DNA from: GWE2-51-13 sp041736705
GTDB taxonomy: Bacteria; Bacillota_I; Bacilli_A; Erysipelotrichales; Erysipelotrichaceae
DNA: 64,000 nt
NCBI GenBank assembly: GCA_041736705.1
Contig: JBGSTC010000022.1
Coordinates: forward strand, 1-64,000
Direction of reading: 5' to 3'
Shown: positions 32,732 through 40,694 of the stretch, in pieces
Layout of the letters: every line of letters starts with the position of its first letter
How positions within the stretch are numbered: the stretch's first letter is position 1
The notes under the pieces: generated by a model
Database searches by the model: none
The model's input: only the letters and a program-made list of their open reading frames with translations
Told to the model about the DNA's origin: nothing
Program-made: the position numbers and the translations under genes

Positions 32732-34558
32732 CTATTCGACGGTAACCGACTTGGCAAGGTTGCGGGGTTTATCCACGTCGCATCCACGCAAGACGGAAGA
32801 GTAGTAGGCGAACAATTGCATCGGGACGATGCTTAGGAAGGGCATCAGCTCATTGCGTACATCGGGAAGGGGGAAGACCATGTCGGCCACATCCTGGATG
32901 TAGGGAGCGTTTTCCCTGCAGATCAACAGGACTTTCGCCCCTCTCGCTTTGACTTCCTTGATGTTGGAAATCATCTTTTCGTACAGGTCGTCCTGGGTCG
33001 CCAAGGCGATGACGGGGAAATCCTTCGTGATGAGGGAAATGGTTCCATGTTTCAGTTCACCGGCCGGATAGGCTTCCGAATGAACATAGCTGATCTCTTT
33101 CAACTTCAGTGAACTTTCAAGGGATAAGGAGTAATCCAAGCCCCGTCCTAGATAAAGAAGGTTGTGTGAGTTTTGAAGCTTGGAGGCGAAGAGTTTACAG
33201 TCGCCGTGATGTTCCAGGACATGTTGTACCAGATCGGGGATCTTCAAGAAATCCTCCAGTAATCCGTTACGATCTTCCTCGCTACGCGATTGACGCAATT
33301 CGGCGAGTTTCAGGGCAAGCAGGAAGAACACAGCCATTTGGACGAAGAACGCCTTCGTGGAAGCGACGGCGATTTCCAATCCCGCCCAGGTATAGAGGAC
33401 ATAGTCCGCTTCACGGGCGATCGAAGATCCGACGACATTGACGATCGCCAACGTCGGGACGTTGTTGCGTTTGGCTAAACGAAGCGCGGCCAGCGTATCC
33501 GCGGTCTCACCGGATTGGGAGACGATGACGACAAGGTCGCCGGGTAGGAAAACCGGGTCGCGGTATCTGAATTCGGAGGCGACATCCACATCCACGGGGA
33601 CGCGCGCCATCTTTTCGATCAAGGACTTGCCGACCATCGCCGCATGCATCGCGGTACCGCAGGCGACCATCGTAATCCGTACGACCCCTTTAAGCATCTC
33701 ATCGCTGATCCCTTCACCTGCGAAGGAGACTTTTTTGTCGATCAATCGCGGCGATACGGTTTGGGTGAAGGATTTGGGTTGTTCATGGATTTCCTTCAGC
33801 ATGAAATGCGGGTATCCGCCTTTTTCAGCCGTCTGTTCATCCCAATGGGCATGTTGGATTTCCTTGGTAATCACTTCCAAGTCCAAATCCAGGATTTGGA
33901 CGGAGTCTTTCTTCACGATCGCGATCTCGTTTTCTTCCAACAAGATATAGTCGCGGGTATACTTCAGGATCGCCGTCATATCCGAAGCGACGAAGTTCAT
34001 GTCCTTGCCTAATCCTATGATCAAGGGGCTGTCTTTCCGTATGGCATACAGTTCGTCGGGGAACCCCGCGAACATCATTCCGACCGCGAACGAACCCCGG
34101 ATCTTCTCCAAGACTTTCTTGATGGCTTCAAGGGGCGTCCCTTTCTGGACGAAGTAATAATCGACCAGTTTCGCCAAGGCTTCCGTATCCGTTTGGGTTT
34201 CGAAGGTATACCCCTTACGAATCATTCTCTCTTTGATCGGAATATAGTTCTCGATGATTCCGTTGTGGACGATGGAAATACGATGGTTTCCATGGGGATG
34301 CGAATTGACGTCCGAAGGTTCCCCGTGGGTCGCCCAACGGGTATGCCCGATCCCGACACTCGCCAAGGGCAAGGGATGTTCATCCAACTTCTTCTGTATT
34401 TCATCGATCCGACCTTTCGTCTTCACGGTTTGAATCTTGCCCTCCAAAAACACGGATAAACCGACCGAGTCATAACCTCGGTATTCGAGTTTGCGTAAAC
34501 CCGTAATTAAAACTTCGGTCGCATTGGGAGACCCCACGACGCCGACAATTCCACACAT
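32732..34558 (-). CDS. glmS: Glutamine-fructose-6-phosphate aminotransferase
   Basis: 608 residues. The MCGIVGVVG start puts the glutaminase nucleophile at Cys2; GYDSVGLS and THGEPSDVNSHPH follow. The C-terminal isomerase half has two SIS domains (SQSGETADTLAAL, SHNLLYLGRGLDYSLSLE) and ends KSVTVE, as in typical GlmS. It converts fructose-6-P and glutamine to glucosamine-6-P, the first step to amino sugars of cell wall or glycolipids. Its leader carries a glmS ribozyme, so it is likely shut down by its own product. The ATG sits 9 bases after AAAGGAAA. Confidence 0.97.
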   Translation of the reverse strand: MCGIVGVVGSPNATEVLITGLRKLEYRGYDSVGLSVFLEGKIQTVKTKGRIDEIQKKLDEHPLPLASVGIGHTRWATHGEPSDVNSHPHGNHRISIVHNGIIENYIPIKERMIRKGYTFETQTDTEALAKLVDYYFVQKGTPLEAIKKVLEKIRGSFAVGMMFAGFPDELYAIRKDSPLIIGLGKDMNFVASDMTAILKYTRDYILLEENEIAIVKKDSVQILDLDLEVITKEIQHAHWDEQTAEKGGYPHFMLKEIHEQPKSFTQTVSPRLIDKKVSFAGEGISDEMLKGVVRITMVACGTAMHAAMVGKSLIEKMARVPVDVDVASEFRYRDPVFLPGDLVVIVSQSGETADTLAALRLAKRNNVPTLAIVNVVGSSIAREADYVLYTWAGLEIAVASTKAFFVQMAVFFLLALKLAELRQSRSEEDRNGLLEDFLKIPDLVQHVLEHHGDCKLFASKLQNSHNLLYLGRGLDYSLSLESSLKLKEISYVHSEAYPAGELKHGTISLITKDFPVIALATQDDLYEKMISNIKEVKARGAKVLLICRENAPYIQDVADMVFPLPDVRNELMPFLSIVPMQLFAYYSSVLRGCDVDKPRNLAKSVTVE

Positions 34559-34580
34559 AGTGATTATTTCCTTTCAAATG

Positions 34581-34712
34581 CGCGGTTCGATGAAGAATTT
34601 GTCTGCTTTGTCCTTCATCTCTCGACAACCGCTTGCCGAAGAGGCATCCGCCGAGTCTTTCGATACTCCTCTTTCCTCGTCACTGTCACCAGCCGGGCGC
34701 TTTAATTACTTC
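34581..34712 (-). ncRNA. glmS ribozyme/riboswitch in the glmS leader
   Basis: On the minus strand the leader holds A-GCGCC (34701-34696) at the expected cleavage site. Next come ACGAGG, ATCGAAAGACTCGGCGGATG and GCCTC, the conserved core and pseudoknot of the class. A long P4 stem closes with GCGGTT and AACCGC, inside which GATGAAG pairs with CTTCATC. Such RNAs cut themselves when glucosamine-6-phosphate binds, lowering glmS expression. Predicted cut: between A34701 and G34700. An extended -10 (TGATATTAT) at about 34748-34756 on the minus strand is a possible promoter. Confidence 0.9.
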
Positions 34713-34901
34713 AATCACGATGTTTTGCCGTCTCACCTCCATGACGTGTACTATAATATCATACTCGATTCGCAATGAATACCACCCATCGGCGATAAAA
34801 CGACGGGTTTTACCCAATATCGGCGAAGGTTGTGAAATAACGAGAAATCGTAACGCTTTTGTCACAAATAGCCGCTACAATGGACGACAAAGGGGAAAAT
34901 C

Positions 34902-35744
34902 ATGAAAAAAAGAAAAAGCAAGGTCAGGACATACATACAGATTCTATTCTTCATCGTGATCGCGATTCTCGCCGTCAACAACACACTCGCCGAAAGCGAT
35001 ACGGCGATCGCCTGGATACCGGTGTTATCTTTGCATGCGATCTGTCCTTTCGGCGGCGTCGTTACCTTGTATAACTTGGCGACCGTCGGCGACTACATCC
35101 AAAAGATCCATGCCTCTTCCGTCATCATTCTCACCATCAGCCTTGTCATGGCGATTCTCTTTGGACCGGTCCTATGCGGTTGGATCTGTCCTTTGGGATC
35201 GCTTCAGGAATGGATCGGGAAAATCGGGAAGCGGATCTTCAAGAAGAAATACAATTCTTTCGTACCCAAGAAAGCCGATCGCTACTTGCGCTATCTTCGT
35301 TATCTCGTCCTCATTTGGGTCGTCTACATCATCGCGAAATCGGGGACCCTCGTATTCAAGAACGTCGACCCCTACAATGCATTGTTTACCTTTTGGAGCG
35401 AAGAAGTTTCCTATAGCGCGGTTTTCGTTCTCCTTCTCACTTTGGTCGGCAGTCTATTCATCGAGCGTCCTTGGTGTAAGTATGCTTGCCCCTATGGCGC
35501 CTTGATGGGGATTTCGAATAAGTTCCGCATTTTCAAGATCCGTCGCAACGAACCGACCTGTATCCACTGTACGAAATGCGATCGGGCTTGTCCGATGAAC
35601 ATCGAAGTATCCAAAGGAAACGCGGTGATGAACGCGCAATGCATTTCATGTTACGAATGCACCTCCGAACAAGCCTGTCCCATTACAGATACGGTGACAC
35701 TGAGCGCAACGTTCAAGAAAATCAAGGCGGGTGAAAACCTATGA
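34902..35744 (+). CDS. Membrane polyferredoxin (NapH/YccM-like)
   Basis: 280 residues, ATG behind AAAGGGG. About four or five membrane helices with CPFGG, GWICPLGS and CKYACPYGA cysteine motifs at the membrane face, then two ferredoxin-type motifs (CIHCTKCDRACPM and CISCYECTSEQACP) at about 222-265. This is the NapH/MauN architecture that passes electrons across the membrane to a partner reductase. Its partner is not evident; the next gene overlaps by 4 bases and probably encodes a helper. Confidence 0.85.
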   Translation: MKKRKSKVRTYIQILFFIVIAILAVNNTLAESDTAIAWIPVLSLHAICPFGGVVTLYNLATVGDYIQKIHASSVIILTISLVMAILFGPVLCGWICPLGSLQEWIGKIGKRIFKKKYNSFVPKKADRYLRYLRYLVLIWVVYIIAKSGTLVFKNVDPYNALFTFWSEEVSYSAVFVLLLTLVGSLFIERPWCKYACPYGALMGISNKFRIFKIRRNEPTCIHCTKCDRACPMNIEVSKGNAVMNAQCISCYECTSEQACPITDTVTLSATFKKIKAGENL

Positions 35745-36454
35745 AATTGACAAGTCGAGCCATGGCAATTGTCTTACCTATGATTCTATTTGGAGGAATC
35801 CTCCTCTCCCAAGTGACCGGAGTCTGGTCCAGCGATACGGAGAAGAGACCGAACCGATTCGAAGACGGGTTGTTTGAAGGCGAGTACGATCCGGCGGATA
35901 TCCGGGGTTCCTATACCTTGATGGATGTATCCACTCTGTTTGAAATCGATTTGAATATCCTCATCCAAGCCTTTACCTTGAATCATGACATCGATGCGAA
36001 GAACTTCCAAACCAACGATCTGGAAGCGTACTTTACGGATTCAGGATACGAGATCGGAAACGAGTCGGTCCAAGTCTTCGTCGCCCTCTATAAAGGACTA
36101 CCGATCGTATTGGATGATGCGATCTTACCCAAAGCCGCGGTCGACATCCTTCTTCAGAATCAACCAGACTTGACGGATGAGCAGCGTGCATATCTCGAGG
36201 AGTACGGGAAGGATGTCGTTGCTAGTGAAAACCCGAGCGAGGAAGAAGAGGAAGAAAGCGAAATCAAGATCAACGGGACGACGACATTCCAATATGTGAT
36301 CGACCTGGGGGTTTCGCAAGAAGAAATCGAAGAAATCTTGGGGATGAAACTGGACTACACGAACCAGGCGATCAAGGATTTCTGCCTGGATCAAGGGATT
36401 TCGTTTTCCACGATCAAGACCCGTCTTACCGAAGCGATCGAAGCCTCGAAATAG
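35741..36454 (+). CDS. Exported partner of the polyferredoxin with two helical repeats
   Basis: 237 residues, start overlaps the previous stop (ATGA). Signal-like segment at about 8-27. Two related segments, GSYTLMDVSTLFEIDLNILI and TTTFQYVIDLGVSQEEIEEI, each followed by a short helical tail, flank a linker of glutamates. I recall this small GxxT-type repeat from proteins found with NapH-like ferredoxins in anaerobes. It likely sits outside, bound to or guiding the electron-transfer protein; exact role unknown. Confidence 0.65.
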   Translation: MKLTSRAMAIVLPMILFGGILLSQVTGVWSSDTEKRPNRFEDGLFEGEYDPADIRGSYTLMDVSTLFEIDLNILIQAFTLNHDIDAKNFQTNDLEAYFTDSGYEIGNESVQVFVALYKGLPIVLDDAILPKAAVDILLQNQPDLTDEQRAYLEEYGKDVVASENPSEEEEEESEIKINGTTTFQYVIDLGVSQEEIEEILGMKLDYTNQAIKDFCLDQGISFSTIKTRLTEAIEASK

Positions 36455-36531
36455 GCTTTAACCGCTTTTTTTATTTTCTATACTTTTCGCTACCAAAACA
36501 AAAAGGTTTAGGGTATAATATAAAAGCAAAT

Positions 36532-36608
36532 CGGGACGTAGCACAGCTTGGTAGTGCACTACCTTGGGGTGGTAGGGGTCGCGCGTTCAAATCGCGTCGT
36601 TCCGACCA
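36532..36608 (+). tRNA. tRNA-Pro (anticodon GGG)
   Basis: Acceptor CGGGACG with CGTTCCG (one G-U), discriminator A and encoded CCA. The anticodon stem CTACC/GGTAG surrounds TTGGGGT, giving GGG (Pro, CCC/CCU). 77 nt. A TATAAT at 36514-36519 lies just upstream and probably drives the three-tRNA transcript. Confidence 0.92.
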
Positions 36609-36612
36609 ATTT

Positions 36613-36689
36613 GCGGCCGTAGCTCAGTTGGATAGAGCGAGCGCCTCCTAAGCGCTAGGTCGACGGTTCAACTCCGTCCGGTCGCGCCA
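36613..36689 (+). tRNA. tRNA-Arg (anticodon CCT)
   Basis: Acceptor GCGGCCG with CGGTCGC, discriminator G, encoded CCA. The anticodon stem AGCGC/GCGCT surrounds CTCCTAA, giving CCT, which reads AGG. 77 nt, 4 bases after tRNA-Pro. Confidence 0.93.
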
Positions 36690-36716
36690 GAAGTACCCTC
36701 TTGTTTAAAGCCCCGT

Positions 36717-36800
36717 GCACCAGTGGCGGAATCGGCAGACGCGCACGTTTGAGGGGCGTGTGGTTATACCGTGTGGGTTCAAGTCCCATCTGGTGCACCA
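36717..36800 (+). tRNA. tRNA-Leu (anticodon GAG)
   Basis: Acceptor GCACCAG with CTGGTGC, discriminator A, CCA. The anticodon loop TTGAGGG gives GAG (Leu CUC/CUU). A long variable arm makes it 84 nt, as expected for a class II tRNA. Confidence 0.93.
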
Positions 36801-36809
36801 AATGATCAG

Positions 36810-36838
36810 AAAACCGTTGTCATCATCGGTTTTTTTTT
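36810..36838 (+). terminator. Terminator of the tRNA cluster
   Basis: AAAACCG and CGGTTTT stem with a 10-base loop and a long run of T. Confidence 0.85.
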
Positions 36839-36909
36839 ATACTTTTTCATGAGTCGTGTTGAATCATGGATGGTCGTCATCGAATTTGAATGATTTTTTA
36901 TTGAATTAC

Positions 36910-36966
36910 TTTACAGAACGGAAAAAGAGGATATAATAAATATCAGATGATATATATCAAATGATA
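36910..36966 (+). promoter_or_regulatory. TetR promoter with two tandem palindromic operators
   Basis: TTTACA (36910-36915) and TATAAT (36932-36937), spacer 16. Directly downstream lie TATCA-GA-TGATA (36941-36952) and TATCA-AA-TGATA (36955-36966), the same 12-bp palindrome repeated 14 bases apart, covering the transcription start of the tetR-CPBP pair. Confidence 0.75.
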
Positions 36967-36980
36967 TCAAAGGAGACAAG

Positions 36981-37559
36981 ATGCCGCCGAAAATCAAAGT
37001 GACGCAAGAACAGATCATCCAAGCTTCGTTGGAGATCGTAAGGCAAGAAGGAATTGACTCGTTAAATGCACGCGCCATCGCAAGAAAACTGGATTGCTCG
37101 ATCCAACCGATATTTAAGAATTTCGAGACGATGGGTAGTTTGAAGAAGCAATTGATCCTAAGTGCGCAAACGGTTTATGACGAGTACACCCAACATGGAA
37201 TGACAAGCCCTGCGAATCCGTTTCTCGGCATGGGACTGGGCTACATTCGTTTCGCAAAGGAAGAAAAAAACCTGTTCAAGTTATTGTTTATGACGAACGA
37301 GTTCAAACAAAACGGATTGATCCAGATCATCAAGGATGATGAGAACCAGGAAGTCGTGAAACTCGTCTCCAAAATGAGCGGACTTGATTTCAAGAAATCC
37401 GAGATGTTGTTCATCGACATCTGGATTACGACACACGGGATCGCTTCCATGATCGCGACCAACGATTTGGTCTTGGACGAAGAAGAAGTTACGAGAATTC
37501 TAAGGGATGCTTTTGCCGGATTTAAACATCAACTCATGATCGGGGAGGAAGAAAGATGA
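36981..37559 (+). CDS. TetR family regulator (WHG-type C-terminal domain)
   Basis: 192 residues, ATG behind AAAGGAG. Helix-turn-helix in QIIQASLEIVRQEGIDSLNA, then ARKLDCSIQPIFKNFETM. The C-terminal half carries the FAKEEKNLFKLLFM segment seen in the TetR_C_33/WHG subgroup. It probably binds the twin TATCA-TGATA sites on its own promoter. Its stop overlaps the CPBP gene start by 4 bases. Confidence 0.9.
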   Translation: MPPKIKVTQEQIIQASLEIVRQEGIDSLNARAIARKLDCSIQPIFKNFETMGSLKKQLILSAQTVYDEYTQHGMTSPANPFLGMGLGYIRFAKEEKNLFKLLFMTNEFKQNGLIQIIKDDENQEVVKLVSKMSGLDFKKSEMLFIDIWITTHGIASMIATNDLVLDEEEVTRILRDAFAGFKHQLMIGEEER

Positions 37560-38329
37560 AAAGTTTATTAAAGAGAAACGCGGTTTTACATGCGGTGGCT
37601 TGGATCGGGATTTATGTCGGGAGCGTCAATGTACTCGATGTGGTTTCCGCCTCGATCGGGGTTGAGAATCTCGCCACGAGTCTTGGGTTGTTCGGGGTAT
37701 CGACCATCTTGTTCTTGTACTTGAAAAACCAAAAAATGACAAAGGTCATCGGTTTGGTGAAAGTGGATCCGTCAACGATCCAAAAGTGTCTCTATTTCAT
37801 CCCGCTTGGAATCTTGGCGCTGAGCCAGTTTACAGGAACCTTTAACACAAGCTTGACCGTACCGCAGATCCTGATCTCCGGGTTGTTGATGCTGAATGTC
37901 GGGTTCATCGAGGAAGTGATTTTCAGAGGGTTGCTTTACAAAGCGATCAGAGACAAGTCCGGGCGCAACCGCGCGATTCTGATTTCGGGGCTTACCTTCG
38001 GACTGGGACACATCGTCAACCTCCTTCGGGGATTGTCGATCGAACATCAGTTCCAACAAATCGCCGCGGCCATCGTCCTGGGGATCATGTTGGCACTCAT
38101 TGTCGAGATTACGAAGAGTATCCTTCCAGGTGTCATCTTCCATGTCTTGTTCAACTTCAGTTCGACGATCATGGTCGCCGATGCAACGACAGAGTTCTAC
38201 TTGCTGATCTCCATCCTGACTTTGGCGAGTATCTACACAGTCTATCTCTATGTAATGCAAGCCAAACAAATCGGGAATGAAACCATGTTACGCAAGTTGG
38301 TTCACACAAAGAACCCAACACAACTTTAA
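37556..38329 (+). CDS. CPBP family intramembrane protease
   Basis: 257 residues, coupled to the tetR gene. About seven helices; EEVIFR (Glu119, Glu120, Arg124), then LTFGLGHIVN and IFHVLFNFSS keep all three conserved motifs, unlike the degenerate copy at 13050. Control by the adjacent TetR suggests the protease is induced by a small hydrophobic ligand. Third CPBP gene in the window. Confidence 0.88.
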   Translation: MKSLLKRNAVLHAVAWIGIYVGSVNVLDVVSASIGVENLATSLGLFGVSTILFLYLKNQKMTKVIGLVKVDPSTIQKCLYFIPLGILALSQFTGTFNTSLTVPQILISGLLMLNVGFIEEVIFRGLLYKAIRDKSGRNRAILISGLTFGLGHIVNLLRGLSIEHQFQQIAAAIVLGIMLALIVEITKSILPGVIFHVLFNFSSTIMVADATTEFYLLISILTLASIYTVYLYVMQAKQIGNETMLRKLVHTKNPTQL

Positions 38330-38365
38330 GTGAATTCATATCGAATTTGTTAAATGGAAATCAGG

Positions 38366-38389
38366 GAAGATGAAGCTCATCTTCTTTTC
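38366..38389 (+). terminator. Terminator of the tetR-CPBP pair
   Basis: GAAGATGA and TCATCTTC pair around AGC, followed by TTTTC. Confidence 0.8.
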
Positions 38390-38481
38390 TATATAAGTGT
38401 GACTTCTTCGTGCGAATCATAATTCTATTGACCTAAAGTACGCTTGACCACGTATAATGAAACCATAAGCGAGGGAATCCT

Positions 38482-39534
38482 ATGACCAATGCATTTAGTC
38501 CGGTTACACTCGGACACCTAACTCTAAAGAATCGGCTTGTGCGTTCAGCGACACATGAATATTTCGGACAGGCGGATGGATCGCTAGGCGATCGTCAGTT
38601 TGCGATCTTCGAAGAACTGGCGCGCAATGAAGTCGGTCTGATCATCAGTGCCCATGTTTGTGTCACGAAATGGGGACGTTCCAGCCCTGAACAAAACCGG
38701 ATCAGCGAAGATCGGTTCATCGAAGGGTTTGCGCGAGTCGCCGAAATCGTACATGCCCACGGCGGTAAGTTCGTGACGCAGATCTCCCATGCGGGAGGGA
38801 AGGCACCCTCTGTTGCCAATGAAGGCAGAATCGCAAGATCGCCTTCGGGTTTACCGTTGAAAGACCAAACGCCGACCTTGGCGTTTACACTGGATGAAAT
38901 CAACGAAGTCAAAGAAGACTTCATCCGCGCAGCGCTGCGTATGAAGTCGGCCGGGGTCGACGGGATCCAAATCCACGGTGCGCATGGGTACATGTTGTCG
39001 GAATTCGTGAACTTCGTGGAGAACAAAAGAACGGACGAGTATGGCGGAAGTCCTGAGAATCGGGTTCGATTGATTCGGGAGATCCTAGAAGGGATCAAGG
39101 AAGCTTGCGGGAAGGAATTCCCCGTACTGTTGAAGATCAACTCGAACACCACCGAAGACAATGAAAGATATGTGGAAGAGCTGATCGAAATGCTGAAGAT
39201 CTTGAAGGATTCGGGATTGGATGCGGTCGAACTCTCGGGGACGGGCTTTTCCAATTTAAAGGATGTCCCGACACCGTTCTTTTTGGAAGCCGCGACGAAA
39301 ATACGTCGACAGGTCGATCTACCCATCATTCTGGTCGGGGGGACACGGCGGATCGAAGATGTTGAAAGGGCGCTTGACGCAGGGATCGAGGCGGTATCGA
39401 TGAGTCGTCCCTTCATCAGCGATCCGGATCTGGTCGCCAAGTTCAAACGAAGGGAAGCGGCGCGATGCATCCATTGTAATAAGTGTTTCATTCTGCCTAA
39501 AACCACCGGGAAACGGTGCATCTTCGAAAAATAA
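38482..39534 (+). CDS. Old-yellow-enzyme family NADH:flavin oxidoreductase
   Basis: 350 residues, ATG behind GCGAGGG; TTGACC at 38428 and TATAAT at 38453 (spacer 19) is the likely promoter. FMN barrel with LKNRLVRSATHE, QISHAGGKAP, GVDGIQIHGAHGYMLSEF and ILVGGTRR. At the C-terminus, CIHCNKCF supplies cysteines as in the iron-sulfur-binding 2,4-dienoyl-CoA reductase relatives, but the usual third domain (FAD/NAD) is absent. It reduces activated C=C bonds of unknown physiological substrate. Monocistronic. Confidence 0.88.
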   Translation: MTNAFSPVTLGHLTLKNRLVRSATHEYFGQADGSLGDRQFAIFEELARNEVGLIISAHVCVTKWGRSSPEQNRISEDRFIEGFARVAEIVHAHGGKFVTQISHAGGKAPSVANEGRIARSPSGLPLKDQTPTLAFTLDEINEVKEDFIRAALRMKSAGVDGIQIHGAHGYMLSEFVNFVENKRTDEYGGSPENRVRLIREILEGIKEACGKEFPVLLKINSNTTEDNERYVEELIEMLKILKDSGLDAVELSGTGFSNLKDVPTPFFLEAATKIRRQVDLPIILVGGTRRIEDVERALDAGIEAVSMSRPFISDPDLVAKFKRREAARCIHCNKCFILPKTTGKRCIFEK

Positions 39535-39556
39535 CCTGTCGTTAGGACAGGTTTTT
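39533..39556. terminator. Terminator between OYE and LacI genes
   Basis: AACCTGTC and GGACAGGTT stem with a GTTA loop, followed by TTT on the plus strand; convergent genes flank it. Confidence 0.85.
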
Positions 39557-40547
39557 AAATGGAATTGCGCTTTATGATTTCGTAAGGCAAGAGATTCTTT
39601 TGCTTCAGTTCTTCCTTACAGTGTCGGATTTTCTTAAGCAGGAAGGTCATCGCATCGCTTCCCATCTGGAAGCTGTTGAGCTCGATACTGGTGATCGACG
39701 GATGACTGAGATGGGCGAAAATCGTGTTGTCGAAACCGACGACGGCCTTGTCTTGAGGCACCTGATAACCATGGGCGTTCAACTCGTCGATGACCCCGCA
39801 GGCGATCAAGTCGGATGTGACGAAGAAAGCCTCGACATCCGGATGGTCGGATAGAATCTCGGCCGCGACTTGTTTTCCCGAAGCGAAACCGAAGACGACG
39901 TCCTGGGGTTTCGGTGTCAGGATCGGAAGGTTGTTTTCGATCATCGTGTCCCGGTATGCGCGGTATTTTTCGTTGGCCGAAATGATATCGACCGAACCGG
40001 CATGGACGAACGCGATTTTCTTGTGACCCGGGAGAATCAATTCCTTCAACATGGATCGGCTGGCTTCATAAAAGTCGACGCTGAAATACGCGGCTTTCGA
40101 TTCTTCGGAATATTCGATGACCTGGACGATCGGATACTGAGCGTTGAGTTCGTCGATCTCCTCCACCGTCAAGGTGTTCGAGAGCAATAGCACACCGTCG
40201 ACCAAATGGTTCTTCAGCATCTTCAGATAATGACTTTCCCGTTCACGGTCCCCGTAGGTATTGCAGATCAGGACGTTGTAGTTGTTTTCATGCGCGATCC
40301 GCTCGATCCCTTGGACGGTCGACGAGAAGAACGGATTATCGACGCTGTGAAGCAAAATCAAAACCAGTCCCGTCGTTTCACGACGCAACATGACACCCAT
40401 GGCATTGGGTTGGTAATTCAGTTTCTTGATTGCGTTTTCAACGCGTAGCCGGGTGTCTTCGTTCACTTTCGCCGTGCTGTTGATGACACGCGAAACGGTC
40501 GCGACACTTACTTTCGCCAACAAGGCGACTTGCTCGATTGTGCTCAT
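39555..40547 (-). CDS. LacI family repressor of the sugar locus
   Basis: 330 residues; AGGT upstream of the ATG on the minus strand. N-terminal HTH IEQVALLAKVSVATVSRVIN and hinge helix AMGVMLRRETTG, then a periplasmic-binding-like sugar domain to about 320. It is divergent from the sugar transporter genes. Two TGTAA-CG-TTACA type sites lie in the shared 150-base intergenic region, so it very likely represses both itself and the operon until a sugar (perhaps sucrose or fructose) binds. Confidence 0.93.
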   Translation of the reverse strand: MSTIEQVALLAKVSVATVSRVINSTAKVNEDTRLRVENAIKKLNYQPNAMGVMLRRETTGLVLILLHSVDNPFFSSTVQGIERIAHENNYNVLICNTYGDRERESHYLKMLKNHLVDGVLLLSNTLTVEEIDELNAQYPIVQVIEYSEESKAAYFSVDFYEASRSMLKELILPGHKKIAFVHAGSVDIISANEKYRAYRDTMIENNLPILTPKPQDVVFGFASGKQVAAEILSDHPDVEAFFVTSDLIACGVIDELNAHGYQVPQDKAVVGFDNTIFAHLSHPSITSIELNSFQMGSDAMTFLLKKIRHCKEELKQKNLLPYEIIKRNSI

Positions 40548-40572
40548 GGGACCTACCTTGATCTTTATCCCT

Positions 40573-40601
40573 ATTTTAGCATAGTTTATTGCGATTGTCA
40601 G
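40573..40601 (-). promoter_or_regulatory. Promoter of the lacI-type gene
   Basis: On the minus strand CTGACA (40601-40596) and TAAAAT (40578-40573), spacer 17. Confidence 0.7.
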
Positions 40602-40609
40602 AGGAGGCT

Positions 40610-40623
40610 TGTAAACGATTACA
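40610..40623. promoter_or_regulatory. LacI operator 1
   Basis: TGTAAACGATTACA: TGTAA/TTACA arms around a central CG, typical of LacI/GalR family sites. It lies between the two divergent promoters. Confidence 0.7.
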
Positions 40624-40634
40624 CAAGAAATGCT

Positions 40635-40664
40635 TTGACGGGTGCAATCGCTTACAATTAGAAT
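40635..40664 (+). promoter_or_regulatory. Sugar-operon promoter with LacI operator 2
   Basis: TTGACG (40635-40640) and TAGAAT (40659-40664), spacer 18. A second LacI site, TGCAATCGCTTACA (40643-40656), lies between the boxes and would block RNA polymerase directly. Confidence 0.7.
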
Positions 40665-40694
40665 GAAAGTACATAGGAAATATAAGGAGGAACT

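Noticed and set aside
38595..39521. 308-codon minus-strand frame
   Set aside because: Antisense to the clear old-yellow-enzyme gene, with no motif or ribosome site; it is a by-product of codon bias.
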